Shown: positions 39,541 through 52,995 of the stretch, in pieces | Layout of the letters: every line of letters starts with the position of its first letter | Position numbering within the stretch: the stretch's first letter is position 1 | DNA from: Lates calcarifer | Lineage: Eukaryota; Chordata; Actinopteri; Centropomidae | Assembly (NCBI RefSeq): GCF_001640805.2 | Contig: NC_066848.1 | Location: forward strand, 5,516,575-5,580,574 | Direction: 5' to 3' | DNA length: 64,000 nucleotides | Made by a program: the position numbers and the translations under genes | The notes under the pieces: generated by a model | Seen by the model: the letters and a program-made list of their open reading frames with translations, nothing else | What the model was told of the DNA's origin: nothing | The model's database searches: none

Positions 39541-42500
39541 ATTGTTGGATGCTAAACTTGTGTACTTCACCAGCAAAAGGTGAAGTTTTGGCACCGTATT
39601 TGGCCAATTAAAATGCACAATTTATTGCAAATCCCTATGTATTGTATCACAACTGAAATCCAGTGCAGATTCCTAAAAGCACATTTAAAATGTAATCAAC
39701 TCTGTCCTGGCAAACCATCATGGGGTGAGACCAAAATCATCAAGCGCAAATACTTAACTTGAGTCAAGAAAAGTTATAGGAATAAGATATGCTTACATTT
39801 TCCAACACAGTCCAATGGAAAGCAAAGAAGGAAGCCTACAGTCGTGATCCTTCCAAGGTATGCACAGCCATTTATGTCTAAGTGAAGGCTTGGTATATGA
39901 AAGGCCAGTGACCTCAAGCACAGCACGCAATGTATATTTGTGAAAAGTGTGTCACGTATACAATGAGTGAGGCAGCAACACTCCAGTTTTCTGCATACAC
40001 TACTGCAGGCTTCACTGCATTTATTTTCTTACGCCCACAAAAAAAGGAGAACTAGAATTGACCTCATGCATCTCTATTTTATGTCGAGTAAAATCTGATT
40101 TCCCCATTATAGACACTACCGCTACTGGATCAGCCACATGTAGTTCATCATAACAGACCTGAAAAACTCTTATTTTCACATGGATCCCAGTCAGAGAATG
40201 TCTAATGTGTGCAATGATGTCTTGTAATGAAAACATTTTGACCAACCTCTACTACAACATCTCTTGAATGGAGTGGGCCAGGAGGAAGCTTCCAGAGATT
40301 CATTCTTGAGGTTGTTAGTGAAGTGGCAGCTCCCAACACCAAATATCCATTCTAAAATATCTTTCAAGCTTATTAAGCAGGATTCTCCTTTAAATCACTC
40401 AGTCAAGACAGCTCTATTGCTGGGACTGACTTTGGCTAAGGCAGTGAGTGATCTATGTGTGCTCTCCCTCCCTTGCTGCCTAGTGATAAGAGAGGATTTG
40501 AGTTGTGCCACACATAAAATTTGTCCTTTATGCATAAAAACCTTAGAAGTTGGTTGAGTTCAAGGACATTAATACAAACAAGTTCTACTGACCTCCCCAT
40601 GATGGCAGAAGAGAGAAGAGTTTGCATTGTCTAAGCCCTTTGTGCATATTGTTAATGTAACTTGGAGCACACAGTTATGCTCAGACATACTAAACAGTTG
40701 TTTGTTTGCTGTGGAGACTGGCTGGCAAGCCCCTCTTGAAACTGAGGCTCGTTCATTTGCTTTGTCATATCACTGTACAAGTTTAAGCTCCTGTGGCTAT
40801 ACTGCAGGCACAGTATATATCTTGTAGTGTATTGCACCAGTGATTTCTTCTCCAGGTCTGTATTTAATTTGGAACTACAGGGACTTTCACACCAACAGTA
40901 GAAACTGGAAAACAATGAAATGAGATATCTTGGTATACAACAGAATATATTGCTACAGGGTGTAAGTTAAGAAAATGAAATGTAAGCTAACAGGTCCACA
41001 TTGAAGGCTTATCAAAAACATGAGATCATGCTATGGTGTTTGTCCTATTTGAGGCTTCTTTGAGGCCAAATTGCACAACTGTGGAAAGTTCATCAATTTC
41101 CATCTTCATATCAGTGCTGGTAAGATTCATAGCAAATTAGTGGTGAGCCTGCCCTGCTAAGAAGAGCTGTAGCATCAGTCTTTTCATATCAAAGTGCCCA
41201 AAAATGACATTTACATTCAAGTGACAAAACCTTCTAGTGGCCATAGTAATTATGAGGGGAACAAAGGAGGAGGTCTGGTGACAGTATTACAAAATGACAA
41301 AAGTTCATGTAGGCAGGATGTCGAGGTGGATGGGTGTGGAAACAAAACATTGGGCTTTAACATGGGAGGCTGTACATGCTGGATGTTTCCCATTTCCAAT
41401 GAGCAGTCAACCTCCAGTTTATCTGAGCATGACTGCAGTCTTACCTACATGGTTTTTACAGTAACATTGAAGCTGCTCTAACCTTAACACAGGATTAATT
41501 TTAAAGCAAAACACAACTGATCCCTAAACCTAACCAAACCCTACCTTCAACTGAAAATATACAAAACTCTTTGAGTTGGCTCTTGCAGTTGCAGTCATTT
41601 GTCTAAATTTGCTAAATTGCTTAGATATACTATATCTGTTCTTTCTTTTGTCTGCCTCTGCACATGTTGTTATTGCAGAATTAAGTGTGACCTTCCTCCT
41701 GTCAAAAGGCAGCTAACATACATTCATAGTTCTGTACTAACAGATACAATAAGTAATATAAATATCAATAATTTGTTTCTAACTACAGAACAATCTACTG
41801 CTCCCTCTGTTTCTGTCACTGAGATTTTTTTTTCTTACTGTGAGTTTTGATTACAATGCGCATCAATATCTTAATTCAGGAAATGAAAAATCTAATTTTC
41901 TCCTCAATTAAATGACTTTTTTACTGTGAAATCATTCACAGAATGTCAACAGATGCAATCAAAAGTTTTTAAATAGTTAAGTACAAGGAAGCAATCTTGT
42001 TTAAGAGGTGTTTGATATTCTTGGTACAGTTCTCCTGAGTGTCGTATTCAATAGCCAGAGTTTACGAGAAGGGAATATTCACTGTCAGGGTATCACCCAG
42101 CAGGGTAGTTCAGAAGATATTCTGTCTTCGAGTGAACACTTTAATTAGTATTGTGTTGTGGCGAAACAACGGCTTCTTACTTCCTGTCAACATGCCCCTC
42201 CGGGCAACCAATTAATAAAAAACACCTCAAAGATTAGGTTCTCATCACTGCACTGCAGTGAGTTCTAGATGGGATTGTGATTACAACAGAGATTAAAATG
42301 AAGACAACTAAATATGCATTATGCTTGTGCTCAACCCTGATCTAACCACACACTGTTCATTGACACAGAAATAATGTTCAGAAACTCTTGTAATACATGA
42401 AAGCACACTGAGTTTATATTGTTTGAGGCCACTCCAGAACTCTGTCACACTATATGAACAGCAGCATGGTCTTATGAAGCGGACTGACATATGTCAGATA

Positions 42501-45500
42501 CTGCTGCTCCTCCATACGAATGCAACTGTCACAACATAAAGCTACATCACATAGTAAGCACTATGTGTCATGTGTCCTCACAGCTGTATTCTGTATTTTA
42601 CTGTCAGTCAGTGAACTAATAAGTCGCATGTGTGTGAGCCAAATTAATGAGCGCTCAGTATTCCACCAAAGCCAGCTAAAAGATGTTAGTGATTCTACAC
42701 CACTTCCTGCAGAGATCTCACTGCTTGGGCAAAGTTACAGACATGTTACAGCATCCACAGTGGGAGGAAAGGACAATTGGTTTCCATGCCAACAGCCTTT
42801 ACCCACATATGGCCACTACTTCCTGGCACAGAAACCCATTTAAATGCAGATACTCAATCAGTATGAGGAAATTATTGGAAATAAGTAGGCCAAGATAGTG
42901 ACCATGACTTAGAGGTAGAGGAAGTGAAAATAAAAGAAGGAGCACAAAACAATAAAACCTCCTCAGCAGTGATAGAAATCTTGAAGGAACAAACTGACTC
43001 AGTATCCATTTGGAACAACAAACAGCAGCTATGGGATATGTGTAGAAATAAGTGCAAATCTCCTATACTGCTTCAGGCGCTGACACATATGGTATGATAA
43101 GCATGAAAGTGGATCTAGACATAGCATAACTTCAAATAAACGGCTGATTTCAAACAGGTTTCTCCCTTTAGTAGCAGAGGAGTTTGTGATAAATGCTAGG
43201 TTGAAACATTTTATCATGTTAAAATATAAAAATAAAGATAAATTCATTGCTGGTTTTGGTCTTTTCATATGATTTGTTGACAGTAAAAAAAACTATAGAA
43301 TATCACAAGACTTGTTCACTAAGACCACTAATATGAGCATACTATATCCACAATTACCCTTATAATGTTTAGTTATATGTTGCATATATTACACAGTACC
43401 TAAATGTTAATTACTTAATTGTTTATTTGTATTTTTTGTAATAAATAAATGCATTAGTTAGAAAAAAAATTAAATGTTCAGTGTCAGTTAAACACTACAT
43501 TGGACGTGCTATAATTCTTGTAAACGTGTGTGCACGTTTTGTGAGAATGGCTACTGAAGTGAATTCACAGAAGCACTTAAGACTGCTTCTCTCATATCTT
43601 GGGGCACAATGGCTATTCAAAGCTAGGCCAAGCATTCAATACACACTGAAGCCCAAATATTCTCAGACCCATGGATTTGTTTCGCTGAGCTGCATTAAAA
43701 GAGGGCCACATCCAAGGCAAAGAGAACATTACTTCCATGTGACAGCAGGCTGTTTACTCCAGTGCCTCGTATCCCCTTGGCCTCACTAGTGGACTGGGTG
43801 TCCCCTTGTATTGATCGAAACCAAACTAAGTGGTCTAATCCTTGCATGCCACTGCAGAGGAATGGGACCAAACTGTCTGGAGTACTTCCTGCCTGCCTGT
43901 GTATGTGTGTTTGCGTGCGTGTGTTTGCATCTGCATGTTAAGTCTGGTGGACCGTCACGACTGTGCTGAAACACAAGTGCCCTATTTTTTAAGACAAGAA
44001 AATTACAGGAACATGCAAAACAAAAATGTAATTCTTGCTTTTGTAGGCTGGTGCAACAAATGTGTTGTATGTGCATTCCACTGTGTTATTAAGTAGCTGT
44101 CTTTAGACTAAATGAAAATGAAGCACATGACAGAAATAGGATCATTTTACTTTCTTTTTTATGTGCTTAAGAAAAATCAGACCCATGTTTATCACACATC
44201 ACATGGTAGATACTGAGCCTGGGGCCCAGACAGACTATTCTCAAGGTACAAAGACACAAGAATGAGCATTGACTCAGACACATTAGAAAATCAAGTGAGA
44301 GGGGCTCGTCTTTGCCCCTTAGGCAGAGACAATAGATACTAGACCCACACAAACTCCATTGTTGATACAATATTGACATGGCACTAATAGCTTTGGCTAT
44401 AACATTGGGTAGATGAGCAACCATGCGAGACAAAAATTGCGTGAAGGCCAGGCATAACCCTTGCTGTAGCCTTTCCACGACCCACTTTAGCTTAACAGCA
44501 AACACCATTCTGTTTGTCTCTATACATTACTCTCAGATGCTTGATCACTGCAGGCAAACTCCCTCAGGAAGTCTAGACTGGAGTTTAAGTCTCACAAACA
44601 CACATACACACACAAAAAACACCAAGCCATCTTCTGAATGAAAACTAGACCACATTTTCAAACCCCAGTGGACATAACAGAGAAGATTAAATGCAATATG
44701 GCCATATTAACTCACGTTCTAAGCTTAGAGGAAGGCACTGCCAATGTTTTGGCTGATTATCAGCATCAGTTAGCACTTACAGAACAGCACTGATGACTTC
44801 ACCACACACAGATACATATGGTCTGTGTCTCCTGTCTGGGTCACTAACTGAAATGCAATCCACATGCCATTTTATTTCTACTAGCATCAAAAACAGCTTG
44901 TAGCGATGAGAGCAAATGCATGCTTAACACCATTCACGACCGTCTTAATTCATTTCACACGCATGATGATCTGAGAGAAATCTGATTCATCTCAGCCTGC
45001 ATGACTTGTATTTTTTTCAGGTAAAGTGACTCTAGGTATCCAGTTGGGATAATTGTTTCTATAAATACTACTCTAAGACACTGGGTCCACAGTTCACTCA
45101 AAATAAATAAATAAATAAAAGATTGCAGCACATCACTGGAAAGAAGCACTTGGGAGATGATGAAGAGAAGATGTGAAGATTGTTTTTATATCTGTGCCAT
45201 CATCTCGCCAATCATTCTGAAGTGAAAGGTGCAATGCTGTTCTGAAAAGTTGAAATACTTTTATCTTAACACACTCCTCAGAACACAGCCAAGAAATGGT
45301 GGATTGCTCTGAAAAATTTAACCAAGTGCAAAGTCTATATGGATATAAGCAATGTATACATGCCATGCTTACTGTAGACTGTTAGTCTGCATCCCCCATA
45401 AGACAAAGCAATTAGAAAGTCATGTGTGTTTGGCTATGACGTGCAATGCAGTGATTTAGAAGACTTTAAAGGATGTTCGGTCTTCCTCTTCACTTTACAT

Positions 45501-47564
45501 CATTGCTTAAAAATGACAGCAAGTCACTGATATCCCCATTCTCTTTGTGCAGCTACGAACCTCAGAGAAAAAAAAAACATTTTCAAGAGAGCCATAAGTG
45601 AATCTTTGGGACTTGTTTGGAGTAAGTATACAGTAGTTTAACATATTCATAACAAATCAGCATTTGGGATTGTCTTTAAAGATGAATACACAGTATTTCA
45701 GATAGCATATTCACTTTGTTTTAAATAGTGCTTATTAGTTTAAGATTATTTTAAAATCTATCTGCAAATATTCTTCAGTTAAAGCTTATCATTTTGACTC
45801 AAATATCTTAGAAGATACATTGTATTTCCAAGGAAAGTGCCTAAGAGCTGCTATCTGCCTTTGATGTGATTGTTTTAATTAATCAAGTAGATAAGTGTCT
45901 CTTCATGTAATACTTGAAACTGTGCCAACAAATCAAATTAATTTAACTGCAAGTCAGTGTCACCTACAGTTTTTCTTTTTGTAGTTGAGACTGAGTGCAC
46001 CAGAGATGAATCTTGTGATTATAAACCAATTACCCACAGAAAAAAGTCAATGCACTATTGTCTGCTCAAAACGATTTACATTTTGAATGTGCATGAGTTG
46101 AGCGATGAGAAGGTATTGTACTATCTGACATAATATTGGTTCCCTTATGATTTGTGACTGACAGCTGTACAATTCGTCCTGGCTGTAAATGTTATGGGGC
46201 CAGGGGCTGTGAAATGGAGTTTTTCTCCTTGTAAAAAAGGCAGGATGCCAAGACTACCCACTAGAGAAATATCTGGAAATGCAGCAAGCTCCCCATGAAA
46301 GTTGCTTTGCCGGAGACCCATTGCTCTGTTGTAAATTGCCAGCATTTCAGCTTATGCAAATATATCTGGTAAAAAGTGATATTTTCCTCCGAGGTGCTTC
46401 TCTCGTTCCCTCTATCCCCATGACAATCCATCAACACAGATAAAACCCAACCATCTCCTGCTTCATTCCTACTCATAGATTTTCCTTGGCAGGGTGAGAC
46501 TGTCTTGCATCACTATTCTCAGGACTAGTTCACTTCATCCATAGTGAAAGAGATTTCTTGGAGGGTATATTTTTTTGCGGTCACATATTGCATCTCTGAG
46601 GCCTGTACATTGATCCATCCCATTGTTTTTCTTATTGTTTTGTCTGGTCAGCAGGAATAATGAGACCAGCTACAGTAACTAGACTCAGCAGGCAGAGCAC
46701 TTTTGCTCAGATATAATATATGCATACATGTACTGTGGGCCGCTCTGCTCCCACTGCTGCAATGAGCTCGATGGGCCTGTTCAGGATGAATATGTATGAC
46801 AGGAAGAGAGAAAAAAGTTCCAGACTGCATTTCTTCTCTCTTTAAAGCACAAGGAAGGTTCATGAGGAGTTCGCCATCAAAAATATCCCTCAACACCTCT
46901 AGCACAAGCCCTACTTCTCTGTTGGGCCACAGTTTGAGGAATGAAAGGGAGAGTAAAACGAGCAGAGGAGGGCCAGGATCAGGACGAGCCACACTCAAGC
47001 TCACATCTCATGGACAGAAGAATCCTTTTAGTGTTATCATAGGCTGCAGATATGTTCAGGCTATGAGGCTGCATGGGAAACTATTAACACTTTCTGTTGA
47101 TAACAAAAGATGGGGTCTTATCAGGATGGTAGAAGTGACACGGAATGCATTAACATTTATGGTGCTCTCTTCTCTGCTTTTGTGTCATCTCCAGAATGCC
47201 CACTCTGCTCCTCTCTCCTTAATGCAGTTCAGCACTTTGCCCATTCACCCCTTACTGTGTGAACTGCCGCAGAAGAAAATAATGACCATACAAAATCCCC
47301 TGTGCATGTTTGGCATAAGAAAGTAGCCCATTTTCTAAAAGTGGAAATTACCCTAGTTTTCTCAAAAGCTAAACATTAATCAGTAAATAGTCTGTTGGAA
47401 TTCTTATTGTGTGTGTGTGTGTAGTAACTGTATCAGTCAATGCAATACTCAACAGCATGCATCCTGGTAGAATTTAAGTGCATTGGTAAATGTCATTTAT
47501 TTTTTGTTTGTTTGTTTGACTTCTTGTTGATGTTTTATTTAGCAGAACACAATGTTTGTTTGTT

Positions 47565-47580
47565 GCTCCCTCTAGTGGCA
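47565..47580 (-). promoter_or_regulatory. candidate CTCF-binding motif
   Basis: Minus strand TGCCACTAGAGGGAGC fits the CTCF core CCASYAGRKGGC with one mismatch. It lies about 630 bp downstream of the EGF-C exon donor. Confidence 0.35.
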
Positions 47581-48207
47581 CATCTCTCAAATTTTAATGA
47601 GCTTTCACTGAACTGCCAGCCAGATGTCACAATGTGGAAGCTCCTGCTCTTCAATATCAACAGCTCTTGACTCCCTCAGTAAAGACAGTATATACTGTAT
47701 TCAAAGCAGAGCTACTGAAATAAAACTTTGACCAAGTCACAACATATCAGTCATGAGTAACAGCGGACAGAACAGTCTGAAGCTTCACTTTGTTTGATGT
47801 GAGAGTTTACAAAGCAAATTATGTCATTATTCTGGCAAACGCTGTGCTTCGTGAGGACAAAAATATAGCACATAGCCAGGAAACAATAATGAGCTGGAAT
47901 ATGAATGCTGTGTGAAAGCATAGGATAAAAATGGCCCTGCTGCTGATGATAACACCCACCTTTAAACGTCTCACACCAAGATTTTCCTGGATTCATTTAA
48001 TTAGCTTAACAGATGGAATGAATTATGCATCTAACGCTGTAAGATGTGAATGAGGAATGTCATTTTGTTTGACTTATTGTGAGTTGAATGAAATGAAGAG
48101 ACCCGTTATTTAATATTCTTGAGGGGCCATACAAAGTTGACAAAAATTCATGGTGCATTTTTCTGGCTCATATAAAACACAAAATAAATAAAGAGGTGGA
48201 ATCCTAC

Positions 48208-48327
48208 CGTCATTACAGAGCGGTCCTCCAAATGTCGTCATGCTGCAGTCACAGTTGAAGCCCTCCCACTGCTGAAGGCACACACCCTGGTTGGCACATG
48301 AGTCCTCTTGGCACGTAGTGCTGGGAC
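48208..48327 (-). CDS. nrxn1: neurexin-1 exon, EGF-C domain
   Basis: 120-bp exon, phase 1 to 1, encoding the third EGF-like module: [20 protein letters not shown] then [19 protein letters not shown]. All six EGF cysteines are present in normal spacing. This exon links LNS5 to LNS6 and is the last alpha-specific exon. Its donor (G then GTAGGA) joins the LNS6 exon 33.6 kb downstream, giving [12 protein letters not shown]; mammals have Pro in place of this Ala. Because it ends in phase 1 like the beta first exon, either can precede LNS6. The acceptor CCACATTCAG lacks a strong pyrimidine tract. The frame is intact. Confidence 0.96.
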
Positions 48328-48881
48328 CTGAATGTGGAGACAAATAACAACTTGGTGAGCAGACTTTTATATTAGCAGGCAGCTAAGTCTTCAGATTGAC
48401 TGCAGTGAAATTAGATGTCACGCAGAACGTACAGGCAATAGGCTTGCAATGCAAGCATACACAGGACAAACATACATATTCTATGCAAACACAGCTATGC
48501 ATTAAGTCATATTTTATATTCTTTCTACAAACACTATTATGAATTTCCTGGTAACTTACTGCCTGTTAATTCTACTGTATTCAGTAAACAGTCACAACAA
48601 AAACCTCATAGATGTATTAAGCAACAAAAAACATTTGAAGTATTAAAATTAGTTCAAATATTTTTAACACATGGATTAAATTTATGTTAGTGATTTATGA
48701 AATATTTTATTTAATTATTTTCTATTTAAGAATAGCAGTACACAGATTATTAAATGGAACAGTACAGATTAGTTTACAGCCTCCATGTACATTAGTTTTT
48801 TGTACAGCACTCTGTAATCCAGTTCTTCTTTCCTTCTCCAAACTGTCACACATCCCTGACCACAGGTGGAGATGGTTTGTA

Positions 48882-48956
48882 TGATCAGATTACAATCTGT
48901 CTTCAGTGCATCTTGCACACCTGTATTTTAAGCACAGTCTGATTGTAATCAGATCA
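48882..48956. repeat. imperfect inverted repeat, 16-bp arms
   Basis: The arm TGATCAGATTACAATC (48882-48897) pairs with GATTGTAATCAGATCA (48941-48956) with one mismatch, around a 43-base loop that itself holds GTGCA-TCT-TGCAC. It could be a stem-loop or a very small terminal-inverted-repeat remnant. Confidence 0.8.
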
Positions 48957-51693
48957 CCTAAAGTGCATGTTATTACCTGCAGCGAATGGGGTCACAGGAC
49001 AATGGTTCTCAGTTCTTAAGCAGTAGAGTCATCCTGAGTTATTCACAGCAGTATCAGTCAGTCAGTCCCACTGTCAGTGTGAGCTAATATGCCATAAGAA
49101 TACAACTATACAGACTGTATCCTCTGGCTGTCTGTATGACAGTGATGCTGAGTTAGTTTAGTTAATGGAGTTAGTGGAATGGCAAGGGTTAGCACAGATG
49201 AATGTTGTTATTATTATATGTATTATTTATTAGTTTATGAGATATTTTAACTTTATAATTGTATTCATTTTAGACTATTTACTATACAGTTCTGGACACT
49301 TTCTTCAGACATTATTTACCATTACCAACACCAGTTGTCAATACACTAATACTATTTTTTGATAGTTCAGTCATTACTACTGCAATGGTGGAGTGTGTAT
49401 TTATGTTACTGTTATTTATTTACTCTTGTGATATTTTAAAAGGAGTTGCTCAGCTGTTGAATACAGACATGCATTGCCATCTCAACCTTATATATGATCT
49501 TTTTGTTACTGAATAAAGTGCAGCAACAGTGGGTGCTGCTCAGCCTCAGAGTAGCTATGGTAACTGCTTAATAGTTTAAGCTTTTGCTGTAGCCCACTCA
49601 AGGCTGAAAAATGCAAAAAGCGAAATGCTGTACACAGTGTACAATTTGCCACAAGAGAAAAAAGAAAAAAAACACAGCTTAATTCGTGATTACAAATAGT
49701 TCTGGAATACATTTGAATACATATGAATTTAAATTGCATGTAACTACATGATAAACTAATGATTCCATTGCTTAGTCTTTCACATTACAGTATAATGTGT
49801 CAGAAATGTAGTCCTAACACCATTTGACTTGGATTATCAATCAAGTAAACAATGAGACAACGGATGTATTATGGCATACTTGTAAATATGTCTAGTTAAT
49901 ATAAAACATATGAATTTCAAACAATGAAGGTATAGAATCATACATTTCTTTATAGGCTTTCCCATTTCTGTTATGGTTTGGCATTTATATGTAAGGCATG
50001 AAACACTGAAAAATTGAATTAATTAATTTGAAATGTAAGTTAATTTTTAATTCAGTAACTATAATGTATTGCTATTTATGTATAAAATGCATCTGAATTT
50101 GCTTTGCAGCATACCTTTAACTGTTAAATTTTAAAAGGCTTCAGCCTGCTGCCCAACATAGTTCCTACTTACAAGGTGGTAATAGAATGCCAGAGACTAT
50201 AACAGGAGTATGGCACTGATAAACACGGGACTTATTACAACAATGATTAATTTAATGTAAAACATAAAAATGACTTAAGTTTGAATTAAACTTCAGTTTA
50301 CAGATATGAAATTCATGCAGGAGAAAACATTGTTATTAAGACTAAGTCATGCAAAAGAATCATTTACATGTATAGAATGTGAACAAAAAACATAACCACA
50401 GCAAAAACCAAAATTATGTCCAATAAAAACAAAGAACAGCATAGGTTAGTGCAAATCAAAATGTGAGCCCCATAGACTTTGATACAAGATGGCAATGATA
50501 CTTGTATTCCTATGGGACTGAAGCCCATTCCATATGGCTGGTGGGTGAATAGCAAACTAGGCAGTTATCTTGCTCAGGGAAATGTGAGAAAAAGTGTGGA
50601 GTTGGAGACTGTGAAGAGTTGGGGGGCAGAGGAATTACAGATGCAAAGAGGGGAGGGACATCAGACTCTGTATCAAACAGACAAAGCTATCTACCTTGCA
50701 AGTCAGCTTTCATCAATGCAACTTTTGTCGGCAAAATAATAGGAAAGGAAAAGGCAAAGTATACCAGCTGTTAGTAAAGCACCAAAGACGTCAAAGATGG
50801 AGTAACAGAGGCACAGACTGTTGAGGCAGGAGAGACAGAGCGAGGAGTAAAGTGTTTGTTTGTCCTCAGAAAGAGCCAGAGGGGAAAAACTGTACTGTGT
50901 AATGGAGGCCGGGTTAAGCCAAACTGTAACAGCAGCTACGCTGAAAATGGCATTGGCATTATGAAGTAAAAGCATGCAATTGTTAAGTCATTATTATGTG
51001 AAGTCGATATGCTTTGGCCATAATATTCAGTAAAATTTTAAGTAATGGAAAAACTGAATATTTTCTCGCATGCATATACTGAAAATGATCCCTGCTTTAT
51101 TCAAATACAATCAGCAACTATATGCTGCCTGCTGACTCTATCACCACAATCCAGTAAATGTGTGGTCATAGAGGCCATTTTCCATTGAGAGCGACCATTG
51201 ATTCTGTGTGGTACATAACGAAAAGAGCAGGGTGCCGAGCAGGGTGCTGAATTTGATTACATTTGTAAAGTTGGAACATGAAAAGATCAGAAGTTGCGTA
51301 CTCAATAGAAAAAGAGTGGATGAATTGTGAAATTAAACTAAGTGAGTGACGGTGAAAAATAAATCAAATATTGTCTCTGGATGTGGTGCACACATTAGAC
51401 TGGGCAAATGATATTCATGCATGCAACAAAGGCTTCATACATAATTCAAAAGGATTGCTTCTGGCAAACTCTCAGATCCAGCAAGCATGCATAGAGCAAA
51501 ACAGAATGGGGATAAAATGGGAAATAACACTGGCAGTACAAATATGGCAGAGAGAATAATCAGATTATGGCCAAGTGAAACAGAAATGATTGCCTGTGGA
51601 GGAGTGTCAGAGCTTGATGCATTCTAACAGAATACTAACGTACTTTATGGATGTTAAATTATATGCTACAGGTTGGCAGCGTGGGTGCACTTC

Positions 51694-51695
<2 letters not shown>

Positions 51696-51748
<53 letters not shown>
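51696..51748. repeat. (TG)n microsatellite
   Basis: About 26 uninterrupted TG units on the plus strand, read as (CA)n in the neurexin pre-mRNA. The small reading frames overlapping it are artefacts of the repeat. Confidence 0.99.
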
Positions 51749-51750
<2 letters not shown>

Positions 51751-52076
51751 TTGTTGGACAAGTATGAGAATGGGCAAACTGAGCTGCAACTGCATGGGTG
51801 TCGTAATGACACCCTGGGTTAGTGCTGTGATAATGAGGGAAAACCAGAATAATTAGGATAATTAAAAGAAAGATTTTCTGATTTTGGCAATGAAATCTGA
51901 TTTTAAAGAAACATTTTTTTATTTTTAAGCTTCTATCAATAATCAAACTAATGAAATTCAGACCAAAGTTTCAGTTAGAACATGTAGTTAACCTCACAAA
52001 CAATTGAAATGTGGCAGTATGACTTATCATCAACAACAGACTTTAAGTGTCCTTAGTGGGCTGGGAGACTACTCAC

Positions 52077-52250
52077 CTTCACATCCTCTCTCTATCTGCC
52101 CCACACAGTCCAGAGCATCTGACATCAAGTCTGGGAGCCGCCCATTCAGATCCACTGATGCCAGACAACCTTGAAAACCCTCCTTGGCATGCACCAGCTT
52201 GGGTAGCTCTTTGTACATCTCCTTAGCCACCCCACCAATGTAAAGGTTAC
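52077..52250 (-). CDS. nrxn1: neurexin-1 exon, end of LNS5
   Basis: 174-bp exon, phase 1 to 1, with 57 complete codons from [18 protein letters not shown] through [19 protein letters not shown] to [13 protein letters not shown]. It closes the LNS5 domain, including its disulphide pair (GFQGC and ERGC). LYIGGVAKE and [14 protein letters not shown] are NRXN1 wording. The extra cysteine in [13 protein letters not shown] is shared with mammalian NRXN1 (DALFCNGQIERGC) and absent from NRXN2 and NRXN3. The acceptor is TTTCTGTACAG and the donor GTGAGT is strong. The exon ends in the first base of the Gly codon that links LNS5 to EGF-C. Confidence 0.96.
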
Positions 52251-52995
52251 CTGTACAGAAATGAGAAATATGACAATACTGACCCCTAGTGGAAAGAAAA
52301 CATGGTGCAGCGCTTACCATATCAGGCTTTTTAAGGTGAAGTCAAAAGCACGTAATTGTGGACAGCAGCATAATTGGCCTAGCACTGAATTTTACAGACA
52401 AAAGACCAAAGCGTTGAGGTTATACTTAATTAATGATAACAGTTGTTTGATAAAGTTTTGAATGCACACAAAGGAGTGCAGAAGGTTAATTAATGTCAGT
52501 CTTAAAAAAACGCTTTTCTAATTATTGTGCTATGACACAATATCAGTATTTTTTTCATGTTCAAGCCATAAATTTGTCATCCACTTTGTACCCATTCATC
52601 AAGATTTTCAGTAACGATAATTACAACACTCTTCAAAGTAAAGCACAAACTATGCCAATATTCTTCCAGATAGAAAGGTTTTTATGTGGTTAACTAATAA
52701 TTTATTCTAATTACTTATATCCAAGGTTGGTCTGCTAATCACAAATGGTCTTTTCTATGAACTCTCAGCTCCACACGCACACAATTAGTGTTGGCTACTG
52801 AACAGACAGGGGTTGAGCTCCTGCTAAAGGGTACCTTAGTGGTGGTAATGAGTCAGGGCCAAGCATTGCTTTTTCCCCTTTAACCCCCCAAGGGTTTATC
52901 CTGCTGCTGCAACCTTTCAGCTCTGAACCTGCTTTTCTCACCTCCAGGCCATTGCTCACCCAATTTAATGAAATCTTAAAAGATAGCCTACACAC
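52251..52995 (-). other. nrxn1: intron within LNS5
   Basis: 745-bp intron, AT-rich near its 3' part. A CTCF-like core (minus strand CCACTAGGGGTCAG) lies at 52279-52292, only about 30 bp upstream of the next exon in the transcript. No other feature is seen. Confidence 0.9.

Larger units (their letters stand above)
31816..48207 (-). other. nrxn1: alpha intron, part upstream of beta exon 1
   Basis: 16.4 kb of the alpha intron, which also serves as 5' flank and leader of the beta transcript. Contents: a CTCF-like core (47565-47580); the longest open frame of the window (46796-47326, judged chance); a teleost repeat (39289-39540); an exon-like segment with a CxxC-x5-CxxCH pattern (38801-38877); a second CTCF-like core (34627-34640); a CT microsatellite (33267-33304); and the candidate beta promoter (32420-32830). 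Otherwise it is AT-rich intron with no recognised gene. Confidence 0.85.
48328..52076 (-). other. nrxn1: intron between LNS5 and EGF-C exons
   Basis: 3,749-bp intron. It contains a long TG/CA microsatellite (51696-51748), about 330 bases after the LNS5 donor in the transcript, and an imperfect inverted repeat (48882-48956). The rest is AT-rich. No exon is recognised; a further alternative microexon here cannot be excluded by eye. Confidence 0.85.

Noticed and set aside
41521..41546. Telomere-like words (CCTAAACCTAACC, AAACCCTACC)
   Set aside because: Too short and degenerate for an interstitial telomeric repeat.
46796..47326. Longest open frame in the window (176 codons, plus strand)
   Set aside because: No domain, no similarity I recognise, no splice or promoter context. 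One frame of this length is about what chance gives in 64 kb of six-frame AT-rich sequence.
51590..51946. Frames with Thr-His or Val-Cys repeats
   Set aside because: Direct translations of the TG/CA microsatellite.
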